Below, one piece after another: positions 1 to 5,917 of a stretch of DNA of 5,917 nt. The notes under the pieces are model-generated. The model had not been told where the DNA came from. It searched no databases and worked only from the letters and a program-made list of their open reading frames with translations. This DNA is from Clostridia bacterium (GTDB taxonomy: Bacteria; Bacillota_A; Clostridia; Christensenellales; Aristaeellaceae): the NCBI GenBank assembly GCA_017648805.1, contig JAGCIC010000095.1:1-5917 (forward strand), in the 5' to 3' direction. Both the position numbers and the translations under genes were made by a program. How positions within the stretch are numbered: position 1 is the stretch's first letter; each line of letters opens with the position of its first letter.

Positions 1-431
1 CCCTCCGCGGTAAGGCGTTTGAAGGCGGTGTCTGTCTCCCGCTTGCTCCTCACCCCGTACACCACGTCCGCGCCCGCGCGGTATTCCTTCAAAAACCCGT
101 CTATGGCGTTTATGTCGTCCTGCAGGTCCGCGTCTATGGTCACCAGGCAGTCGCACTTGTCCTTCGCCCAGTCCATGCCCGCCCACAGGGCGTTCTGGTG
201 GCCCCGGTTGCGGCTGAGCTTGAGCCCGGAAAACACGCTGTCATCCGCGCACAGGCCCTTTATCAGCTCCCAGGTCCTGTCACGGCTGCCGTCGTCCACG
301 AACACTATGCGGGACGCTCCGGAAAGCTCATTATTGCCCTTGACAAACTCTTTGAGCGCTTTGGAGGTAAGGGGCAGCACCTCTTCCTCGTTGTAACAGG
401 GCACCACTATATACAGGGTGATCTTGTCCAT
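1..431 (-). CDS. Family 2 glycosyltransferase, polyprenyl-phosphate (GtrB/DPM1-like) type, C-terminus off the window
   Basis: Only the first 143 codons are present; the reading frame is still open at the left edge. The N-terminal GT-A fold is clear: VVPCYNEEE (residues 9-17), the nucleotide-binding strand VDDGSRDRTW (45-54), the RNRGHQNAL motif (74-82) and the metal-binding DADLQDD (100-106), followed by DVVYGVRSKRE (122-132). From family knowledge, this motif set belongs to enzymes that move a hexose from a nucleotide sugar to a polyprenyl phosphate at the inner face of the membrane (GtrB, CsbB/YkcC, dolichyl-phosphate mannose synthase). These proteins are usually about 310-340 residues long with two C-terminal membrane helices, which would lie outside the window. 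The ATG is supported by AGGAGG five bases upstream. It sits 9 bases downstream of dnaE and is probably cotranscribed with it. The sugar and acceptor cannot be told from this part. Six of its seven isoleucine codons are ATA. Confidence 0.92.
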   Translation of the reverse strand, partial: MDKITLYIVVPCYNEEEVLPLTSKALKEFVKGNNELSGASRIVFVDDGSRDRTWELIKGLCADDSVFSGLKLSRNRGHQNALWAGMDWAKDKCDCLVTIDADLQDDINAIDGFLKEYRAGADVVYGVRSKRETDTAFKRLTAE

Positions 432-436
432 TTTGT

Positions 437-442
437 CCTCCT
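437..442 (-). promoter_or_regulatory. Shine-Dalgarno of the glycosyltransferase, overlapping the dnaE stop codon
   Basis: On the minus strand the sequence reads AGGAGG, then five bases (ACAAA), then the ATG at 431-429. The first two bases of the site (AG) are the last two bases of the dnaE TAG stop (443-441). Ribosomes terminating on dnaE therefore cover this site, which suggests translational coupling or reinitiation. The site fixes the start of the glycosyltransferase. Confidence 0.85.
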
Positions 443-3400
443 ATTTCAGCACCACCGCGTCGTTTCCCAGCAGGGACCTGAGCGCGTTCTCGTCGAAGTC
501 CGGGCTGACCCACAAATCTGACGGCGCCACGAAGTTCTTGCCTTCCTCGGGGAAGAAGAAATTGACTTTTATGTTTCCGGGAGTGGTGGCGAGTATGAAG
601 CTCACCGCGTCCAGCTTGTCCCGGCCGAGCTTCAAAAACAGCTTGCGGGGCTTTTCCTGTTTGGGCGCCTCGCCCGGCTGCGTCTTCGCCTGCGCATCCG
701 GCAGCATGGGCTCGAAGCTCTCCATTATAAGGTTGGGCGCCTTGCCGTCCCGGGCTGAGAGCCTGCCCTTTATTTTCAGCGCGTCGCCTTCGTTTACGCC
801 CATGCCCGCGCTTTCGTACACCTTGGGGAAGGCCAGCACTTCGGTCACGCCGTACAGATCCTCCAGGCCGAATATGCCCATCAGCTGGCCCTGGCGGGTG
901 GCGCGCTGTGTCTTCTGGGCGATAAGGCCGCCCATCTCCACCCTGAGCCCGTCCAGCGCGGCGGCGCTTTGTTCGTCCTCCATTGCCTCAGCGATCCTGG
1001 CCGAGTCCATCTTGAGCCGCCCCAGCTGTTCCCTGTAATCGTCAAGCGGATGTCCGGACAGGTAAATGCCGGTCATCTCCTTTTCCATTGCCAGCGCTTC
1101 GCGGCGGCTCAGCTCCTCCGCGGGCGGGAATTCCTCCGGCGCGCCGGGCAGGTCGCTTTCCTCGAACAGGCTCATTTGTCCTGAAGACAGGCTGCCCGCC
1201 TTTTTGCCTGCCGCGTCCATGGACATGTCGAACACCATAAGCTTCTGGGCCCGGCTGCCCCGCATGCGGTCGAAGGCGCCCGCCTTTATCAGGCTCTCCA
1301 CCGCTTTTTTGTTGACCTGGGTGGAACTTAAGCGGTCAATAAAGTCGTACAGGCCTGTGAACGGCGCGATCATGCGCTCCTCGAGTATGGCGGCGATGGC
1401 GTTGTGGCCCAGGTTCTTTACCGCGTTAAGGCCGAAGCGGATCCCGCCCTCGTCCACGCTGAAGCGCTCCTGGGAGGCGTTCACGTCCGGCGGCGCGATC
1501 TTTATGCCCTTTTTGCGGCAGAACTGTATGTAATACGCCACCTTTGTGGAGTTTCCCGCGATGGAATTGAGCATGGCCGCCATGAACTCCACCGGATAGT
1601 GGCACTTGAGCCATGCGGTCTGGAGCGCCACCAGCGCGTAGCACGCCGCGTGGCTCTTGTTGAAAGCATAAGAGGCAAACGCGGTCATTTCGTCGAATAT
1701 GCGCTCCGCGGCCTGGCGGCTCACGCCCTTCCTGACCGCGCCCGGCACGTCGACGGAACCGTCGTCGTTCAGCTTGCCGTTTATGAAGTATTCCTTCTCC
1801 TTCTCCATCACGTCGTGCTTTTTCTTGGACATGGCGCGGCGCACCAGGTCGCTCCTGCCCATGGAATAGCCCGCCAGGTCCCTGACGATCTGCATGACCT
1901 GCTCCTGGTACACCATGCAGCCGTATGTCACGTTCAGTATGGGTTCCAGCTCGGGCGTGATGTAGGATATGGTGGAGGGGTCGTGCTTGCCCTGTATGAA
2001 GCGGGGAATGGAGTCCATCGGTCCCGGGCGGTACAGGGAGATGGCGGCCACGATGTCCTCGAAGCAGCGGGGCTTCATGCTCATAATGAACGAGCGCATG
2101 CCGCCGCCTTCCAGCTGGAACACCCCGTCCACATCCCCGGCACAGATCATGTCGTACACCTTGTCGTCGTCCACGGGGATGTCCTCCGGCTTAAGGGCGG
2201 GGCCGCCGCCCTCACGGATATACTCCAGGCTGTCGCCTATCACGTTCAGGGTCCTGAGACCCAGGAAGTCCATTTTCAGCAGTCCCAGGCTCTCCAGCGT
2301 GCCCATGGGGAACTGGGTGGTCACCACGTCCGCGTTCACCTGCAGGGGCACCAGATCGCTCACCGGGCAGGCGCAGATCAATACGCCCGCCGCGTGGGTG
2401 GAGGCGTGGCGGGGCATGCCCTCCAGCTTGCGGGCGGTGTCTATCAGCTTTTTGACCTCTTCGTCCCCTTCGTAGGCGCTCTTGAGCTCCGGGTTCAGCA
2501 CCATCGCCTTGTCTATGGTCATGTCCAGGGCATTGGGGATCATTTTGCTTATCTGATCCGTGCGCCCGAAACTCACGTCCAGCACCCTGCCCACGTCCTT
2601 TATCGCGGCCTTGGCAGCCATGGTACCGAAGGTGATTATCTGGGACACGTGGTCGTGGCCGTACTTGTCCGCCACGTAGTCGATCACTTCGCTCCTGCGC
2701 TCGTAGTCGAAGTCTATGTCCAGATCGGGCATGCTCACCCTTTCGGGGTTCAGGAAGCGCTCGAACAGCAGAGAGTATTTAAGAGGGTCAAGGGCGGTGA
2801 TGTCCAGCGTATACGCCACTATCGAGCCCGCGCCGCTGCCCCTGCCGGGACCCACCAGTATGCCCACGCTGCGGGCGTAGTTTATGTAGTCCCACACTAT
2901 GAGGAAGTAATCCACATAGCCCATTTTCTCTATCACGCCCAGTTCGTATTCCAGGCGTTCCTTTGCGTCCTGCCTGTCGAGGGCGTACTTGCGCTTGAGC
3001 CCCTCGAAACACAGGCGCCTCAGCATTTCGCTTGGCGACTCGCCCGTGTCTATGGGGTACGCGGGCAGGTGTTTGGTCTCAAAGTCGAAGGTGACATTGC
3101 AGCGGCGGGCGATCTCCTCCGTGCGGTCCAGCGCGTCCCCGAAAGCGGGGAACAGCTTTTGCATCTCCTCCTCGCTCTTCAGGTAGAGCTGGTCGGTGTT
3201 CATGCGCATGCGCTCGTCGTCGGAGAGCTTTTTGCCCGTCTGTATGCACATCAGCACTTCCTGGGCCGCCGCGTCCTCCCGGTTCAGGTAGTGGCAGTCG
3301 TTGGTCACCACCAGAGGTATGCCAAGCTCTTTGGACATGTGGATGAGCGCGTTGGTCACCCGTTTTTCCTCGCTCAGGCCATGGTCCTGCAGTTCCAGGA

Positions 3401-3902
3401 AGAAATTGTTTTCCCCGAATATCTCCCGGTATAGGTTGGCGTACTTGAGCGCCTCCCCGTACTGGTTGTCCAGTATCGCCTTGGGTATGTCGCCGCTTAA
3501 GCACGCGCTTAAGCAGATAAGGCCTTCGGAATACTTTTTGAGCAGTTCATAGTCCACCCTGGGCTTATAGTAGAAGCCGCGGGTGAAGCCCTCGCTCACC
3601 AGCTTGACCAGGTTTTGGTAGCCCCGCTGGTTCTCGCACAGAAGGATCAGGTGGCTGTTGCCCGAGGAGCCGCCGGTCTTGTCGTCCATGTCCCGGCACA
3701 CGTAGACCTCGCAGCCTATCACGGGATGGATGCCCCGCTTTTTCGCCTCCACGTAAAAGTCCACCACGCCGTACATGGCGCCGTGGTCGGTGATGGCGCA
3801 GGATGTCATCCCCAGCTCTTTTACCCTGTCCAGCAGCTCGCCTATGCGGTTTGCGCCGTCCAGCAGGCTGTATTCCGTGTGCGTATGCAGATGCGCGAAC
3901 AT
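441..3902 (-). CDS. dnaE: DNA polymerase III alpha subunit (DnaE), complete
   Basis: Catalytic subunit of the replicative polymerase, extending primers with dNTPs while held on the sliding clamp. At 1,153 residues it is of normal length, without an intein or frameshift. Order of parts: PHP domain (about 1-270) with HLHTH (4-8), D39-H40, E65, H84, C134 and D202/H204, matching the metal ligands kept in Thermus-type DnaE and lost in E. coli; polymerase core with GPGRGSGAGS (351-360), catalytic aspartates D393 and D395 in MPDLDIDF, and D545 in MDFLGLR; PRHASTHAAGV (497-507), YRPGPM (624-629), YQEQVM (665-670) and FNKSHAACYA (747-756); helix-hairpin-helix region (about 836-880); clamp-binding motif QMSLF (909-913); OB fold (about 985-1065); C-terminal domain (about 1085-1153). 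It is DnaE and not PolC, as there is no inserted DEDD exonuclease. The ATG follows GGAG by six bases and directly abuts the miaA stop. The intact PHP site suggests built-in proofreading, which is an inference. Confidence 0.98.
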   Translation of the reverse strand: MFAHLHTHTEYSLLDGANRIGELLDRVKELGMTSCAITDHGAMYGVVDFYVEAKKRGIHPVIGCEVYVCRDMDDKTGGSSGNSHLILLCENQRGYQNLVKLVSEGFTRGFYYKPRVDYELLKKYSEGLICLSACLSGDIPKAILDNQYGEALKYANLYREIFGENNFFLELQDHGLSEEKRVTNALIHMSKELGIPLVVTNDCHYLNREDAAAQEVLMCIQTGKKLSDDERMRMNTDQLYLKSEEEMQKLFPAFGDALDRTEEIARRCNVTFDFETKHLPAYPIDTGESPSEMLRRLCFEGLKRKYALDRQDAKERLEYELGVIEKMGYVDYFLIVWDYINYARSVGILVGPGRGSGAGSIVAYTLDITALDPLKYSLLFERFLNPERVSMPDLDIDFDYERRSEVIDYVADKYGHDHVSQIITFGTMAAKAAIKDVGRVLDVSFGRTDQISKMIPNALDMTIDKAMVLNPELKSAYEGDEEVKKLIDTARKLEGMPRHASTHAAGVLICACPVSDLVPLQVNADVVTTQFPMGTLESLGLLKMDFLGLRTLNVIGDSLEYIREGGGPALKPEDIPVDDDKVYDMICAGDVDGVFQLEGGGMRSFIMSMKPRCFEDIVAAISLYRPGPMDSIPRFIQGKHDPSTISYITPELEPILNVTYGCMVYQEQVMQIVRDLAGYSMGRSDLVRRAMSKKKHDVMEKEKEYFINGKLNDDGSVDVPGAVRKGVSRQAAERIFDEMTAFASYAFNKSHAACYALVALQTAWLKCHYPVEFMAAMLNSIAGNSTKVAYYIQFCRKKGIKIAPPDVNASQERFSVDEGGIRFGLNAVKNLGHNAIAAILEERMIAPFTGLYDFIDRLSSTQVNKKAVESLIKAGAFDRMRGSRAQKLMVFDMSMDAAGKKAGSLSSGQMSLFEESDLPGAPEEFPPAEELSRREALAMEKEMTGIYLSGHPLDDYREQLGRLKMDSARIAEAMEDEQSAAALDGLRVEMGGLIAQKTQRATRQGQLMGIFGLEDLYGVTEVLAFPKVYESAGMGVNEGDALKIKGRLSARDGKAPNLIMESFEPMLPDAQAKTQPGEAPKQEKPRKLFLKLGRDKLDAVSFILATTPGNIKVNFFFPEEGKNFVAPSDLWVSPDFDENALRSLLGNDAVVLK

Positions 3903-4790
3903 TTACTTCTCCAAAAACTCTTTTATTATTTCGGACGCCTGAAGTACAGGCTCGTGTTCCATATCCAGCCAGATGACGCTTTGGTCCTTCTTGAACCAGG
4001 TCACCTGCCGCTTGGCGAAGCGCTTTATGGCGAGTGAGAGCTCGCTGAGCATCTCCTCCCTGCTCTGCCATTCACCCCGCAGGTATTGGGTAACGTAACG
4101 GTATTCCAGCCCCAGCTTGAGCAGGAACTCGTCCGGCACGCCGCTTTCCCTCAGGCGCGCCACCTCGTCCGTCATGCCCTCGTTCACGCGCCGCTCGAGC
4201 CGCTCGTCTATGCGCCGTTTCAGCGTCTCCCTGTCCCACCTGACGCCCAGAGTGAGCACGTCGTAGCGGGGGTTGTTCTGCGGCTTGAGCGTGTCTCCCT
4301 GGCGGAGCTTTTCCAGCCTGCGCATGACCCGGTTTCGGTTCCTGGGGTCTATATCGCTGCCGGGTTCCAGTTTTTGCAGCATCTCCCAGAGTTCCGGGGT
4401 GGAAAACGTCTCAAGTTCCTCCCGGTAGCCAAGGTCGGGCACTATCTCGCTTAAGTTATAGCCTTTGGTCACGCTGTCCACGTACAGCCCCGTGCCGCCC
4501 ACTATGAACGGCACATGGCCCCTGGCGATTATGCCGTCTATGGCGCTGTAGGCGCACTTCTGGAAGTCCGCCATGGAGAAGAACTCCCCGGGCTCGGCCA
4601 CGTCCAGCAGGTGATGCGGCACGCCTTTCATGCCCTCGGGCGTGATCTTGCCGCTGCCCAGGTCCAGGCCCTTGAACACCTGGCGGCTGTCCGCGGACAC
4701 TATCTCACCGTCAAAGCGCCCGGCCAGCTCCACGCCCAGCGAGCTTTTGCCCGAGGCGTTGGTGCCCACTATCGCGATAAGCTTGTTCAT
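3903..4790 (-). CDS. miaA: tRNA dimethylallyltransferase MiaA, divergent variant
   Basis: MiaA transfers a dimethylallyl group from DMAPP to N6 of A37 in tRNAs that read codons starting with U, in the cytoplasm; the i6A product is often further methylthiolated by MiaB. The protein has 295 residues, near the usual 300-315. Visible parts: P-loop GTNASGKS (9-16); SADSRQVFKG (32-41) with D34 in the place of the catalytic aspartate; GVPHHLLDV (56-64); GGTGLY (98-103); a helical tRNA-binding insertion (about 120-200); and FAKRQVTWF (258-266). It departs from the textbook form: GTNASGKS stands for GPTASGKT, GSGKIT (45-50) for GTAKP, and LGLEYRY (226-232) for the usual IGYKE/VGYRQ region. From memory these variants resemble MiaA of Patescibacteria and some other lineages. 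The key catalytic features remain, so it is probably active. The start is supported by GGAGG and abuts the permease stop; dnaE begins directly after its own stop. Confidence 0.95.
   Translation of the reverse strand: MNKLIAIVGTNASGKSSLGVELAGRFDGEIVSADSRQVFKGLDLGSGKITPEGMKGVPHHLLDVAEPGEFFSMADFQKCAYSAIDGIIARGHVPFIVGGTGLYVDSVTKGYNLSEIVPDLGYREELETFSTPELWEMLQKLEPGSDIDPRNRNRVMRRLEKLRQGDTLKPQNNPRYDVLTLGVRWDRETLKRRIDERLERRVNEGMTDEVARLRESGVPDEFLLKLGLEYRYVTQYLRGEWQSREEMLSELSLAIKRFAKRQVTWFKKDQSVIWLDMEHEPVLQASEIIKEFLEK
3909..3912 (-). promoter_or_regulatory. Shine-Dalgarno of dnaE inside the end of miaA
   Basis: The minus strand reads GGAG, six bases (AAGTAA, which contain the miaA stop), then the dnaE ATG at 3902-3900. 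The site spans the third base of the Leu codon and the Glu codon of MiaA's last residues (LEK). With the stop and start directly adjacent, dnaE translation is probably coupled to miaA. It supports the ATG at 3902 as the true start. Confidence 0.8.
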
Positions 4791-5917
4791 TTAATCCTCC
4801 CCGTTCAGGGGTTTGTGCCGGAAATAATAGGGCGCGAACACCGCCAGGCAGACGAAGCAGATGCCCGCGGTGATATAGAACACCCCCTGACGGGTTATCA
4901 CGTCGCTTAACGCGCCGCCCGCCAGATACCCTATGCCCCGGGCCAGTCCGAAACCGAACACGCCCAGAAGCAGCTGGCCCGTGGCCTTCTCCCCGTCTCC
5001 GGCCACTTTCTGTATGTATTTCGCCGCGCTCACGGTGATGACTATAAAGCCGAAGCCGTGCAGCACCTGGGCCGCCAGCGCCACGTAAGGGCTCGACGTG
5101 GTGGCCAGTATCATCCAGCGAAGGGTCATTACCGCCGCCGCCAGGCACATGAGTTTGCCCGCGCCCAGCTTTTTGATCAGCCTGTCGGAGAAGATCAGGA
5201 AAGGCGCCTCGGAACAGGCGGATATGAAGAAGCTCCAGCCTACCAGGTTCTCGCCGCCCCCCAGGTCGTCCCTGAGCAGCGGAGAAAAGAAGGCGTAATA
5301 GTAGCCGTAGGTTATCTGCAGCAGCACCATCAGCGCGAACAGGCGGATGACTTCCGGGTTCCCGAGCAGTTTGCCCGCGCCACGGGCGGAGGCTGCCTGC
5401 CCCTTCGAGGATACCCTGGGCATGTTGAGCGCCGCGAGCGCCACCATCAGGCACATTGCCGCCGTGCCGTACACCACCGTCACGCTGCCGAAATAGTCGC
5501 TCACGTATCCGAACAGCGCCGCCACCACCGCGAAGGTGAGCCCGCCGGCCAGCCTTACGCCGCCGAAGGGCAGGCCCTCGCTGTCCAGGTTGGTGAGCAC
5601 TATGCTGTCACCCATGGGCTGCAGGCTGGTGTACACGCAGCCGAAAAGTCCCAGCACGATCAGCGCGTACGCGAAACTGCCCTGCAGGGGCAGAAGCAGT
5701 ATCACAGCCGTACTGATCACGGCCATCGCCGCCAGAAGCCGGTTCCTGGACGCCGCCCGGTCGCCCGCCCGCCCCCACAGGTACATGGTGGGCACGCTCA
5801 CGAAGGCGATCACCGCGTTTATGGTGCCGATCGTGGCGCCGTTAAGTCCCCGGTCGGTCAGGTACAGGCTCATAAAACTCTGGAACACCGCGTTTGCGGC
5901 GTAATACGCCATCAGAA
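4791..5917 (-). CDS. Major facilitator superfamily permease (MFS_1-like/HcaT type), N-terminus probably off the window
   Basis: A 12-helix inner-membrane secondary transporter of unknown substrate. From the first in-window ATG (5912-5910) it is 373 residues. Helices by hydrophobicity lie near 1-18, 29-48, 59-77, 82-101, 121-139, 144-163, 188-210, 223-241, 253-271, 276-297, 311-333 and 343-364. Motif A is seen between helices 2 and 3 as GRAGDRAASRNR (47-58), and a degenerate copy SDRLIKKLGAGK (242-253) between helices 8 and 9. PMGDSIVL (99-106), GGVRLAGG (117-124), LRWMILA (264-270) and LHGFGF (284-289) recall the MFS_1-like family, which includes HcaT and LacY-like nucleoside permeases. The frame stays open through an upstream CTG to the edge, and the family usually has about ten more residues before helix 1, so the ATG at 5912 may be internal; too little sequence remains to judge a ribosome site. 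The stop abuts the miaA start. Confidence 0.9.
   Translation of the reverse strand, partial: LMAYYAANAVFQSFMSLYLTDRGLNGATIGTINAVIAFVSVPTMYLWGRAGDRAASRNRLLAAMAVISTAVILLLPLQGSFAYALIVLGLFGCVYTSLQPMGDSIVLTNLDSEGLPFGGVRLAGGLTFAVVAALFGYVSDYFGSVTVVYGTAAMCLMVALAALNMPRVSSKGQAASARGAGKLLGNPEVIRLFALMVLLQITYGYYYAFFSPLLRDDLGGGENLVGWSFFISACSEAPFLIFSDRLIKKLGAGKLMCLAAAVMTLRWMILATTSSPYVALAAQVLHGFGFIVITVSAAKYIQKVAGDGEKATGQLLLGVFGFGLARGIGYLAGGALSDVITRQGVFYITAGICFVCLAVFAPYYFRHKPLNGED
4796..4800 (-). promoter_or_regulatory. Shine-Dalgarno of miaA inside the end of the permease gene
   Basis: The minus strand reads GGAGG, five bases (ATTAA, including the permease stop TAA), then the miaA ATG at 4790-4788. The site lies in the permease codons for its last Gly-Glu-Asp residues. 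It is a strong, well-spaced site that confirms the miaA start and points to coupled translation. Confidence 0.85.

Larger units (their letters stand above)
1..5917 (-). other. Probable single transcription unit: permease - miaA - dnaE - glycosyltransferase
   Basis: Four co-directional genes are packed with junctions of 0, 0 and 9 bases, and every downstream Shine-Dalgarno lies in or over the end of the gene before it. No space exists for a terminator or an ordinary promoter between them. The operon promoter must lie beyond the right edge, and the end beyond the left edge. Internal promoters within coding sequence cannot be ruled out, and are plausible for an essential gene such as dnaE. Confidence 0.75.

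Noticed and set aside
432..440. Terminator or promoter between dnaE and the glycosyltransferase
   Set aside because: Only nine bases separate them, holding most of a Shine-Dalgarno and its spacer; there is no room for either element.
418..1038. Plus-strand 206-codon frame opposite the end of dnaE
   Set aside because: Serine-rich shadow of dnaE and the glycosyltransferase start, without a domain; the opposite strand has a complete, conserved protein.
1404..3434. Large plus-strand open frame as a real gene
   Set aside because: It lies wholly inside dnaE, in the exact complement of its codons, and has no recognisable domain. Its openness follows from dnaE avoiding TTA, CTA and TCA. I kept it only as a low-interest observation.
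441..3902. Intein or PolC-type exonuclease insertion in the polymerase
   Set aside because: The conserved blocks run continuously with normal spacing, and the length is typical of DnaE. No insertion is seen.
4711..5454. Minus-strand 247-codon frame overlapping the permease and the start of miaA
   Set aside because: It is out of frame with both well-supported genes, is rich in Gly, Arg and Pro as shadow frames of GC-rich genes are, and has no domain or membrane pattern.
1..5917. CRISPR array, tRNA/rRNA gene, insertion sequence or phage/defence module
   Set aside because: No regularly spaced repeats, tRNA-like folds, transposase motifs or inverted repeat ends were seen; the window is filled by four recognisable protein genes.

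Overview
All 5,917 bases are filled by four genes on the minus strand, transcribed from the right edge towards the left: an MFS permease (left open at the right edge), miaA, dnaE, and the first 143 codons of a family 2 glycosyltransferase that runs off the left edge. No RNA gene, mobile element, CRISPR array, terminator or promoter could be supported. The largest gap between coding regions is 9 bases, so there is no non-coding stretch to describe.

The organism looks like a GC-rich bacterium (roughly 60% GC by eye). The alpha subunit most resembles DnaE of Clostridia and related Firmicutes from memory: an intact PHP metal site, a YERR motif after the catalytic aspartates, and a short C-terminal domain ending in VVLK. 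Shine-Dalgarno sequences are strong and AGGAGG-like. ATA is used freely for isoleucine despite the high GC. I infer an uncultured GC-rich clostridial lineage; this is not proven, and MiaA is of a divergent type that I associate with Patescibacteria (CPR) and some other lineages.

Region by region: 4791-5917 is a 12-helix permease of the MFS_1-like/HcaT type with unknown substrate. 3903-4790 is MiaA, the tRNA A37 dimethylallyltransferase, with a P-loop reading GTNASGKS and a GSGKIT motif in place of the usual GTAKP. 441-3902 is the complete replicative polymerase alpha subunit (1,153 residues, no intein), with PHP, palm/fingers, helix-hairpin-helix, clamp-binding motif, OB fold and C-terminal domain. 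1-431 is a polyprenyl-phosphate glycosyltransferase of the GtrB/DPM1-like type.

The genes look like one transcription unit. At both the permease/miaA and miaA/dnaE junctions the stop codon is followed directly by the next start (TAAATG), and each downstream Shine-Dalgarno lies inside the upstream gene. At dnaE/glycosyltransferase the Shine-Dalgarno overlaps the dnaE stop. The gene products share no obvious pathway (transport, tRNA modification, replication, envelope glycosylation), so the cluster is better read as a growth-linked housekeeping operon than as a dedicated system. I found no convincing undescribed system. The points most worth a second look are the MiaA variant, the zero-spacing gene junctions, the predicted active PHP exonuclease site in DnaE, and the ATA codon preference.
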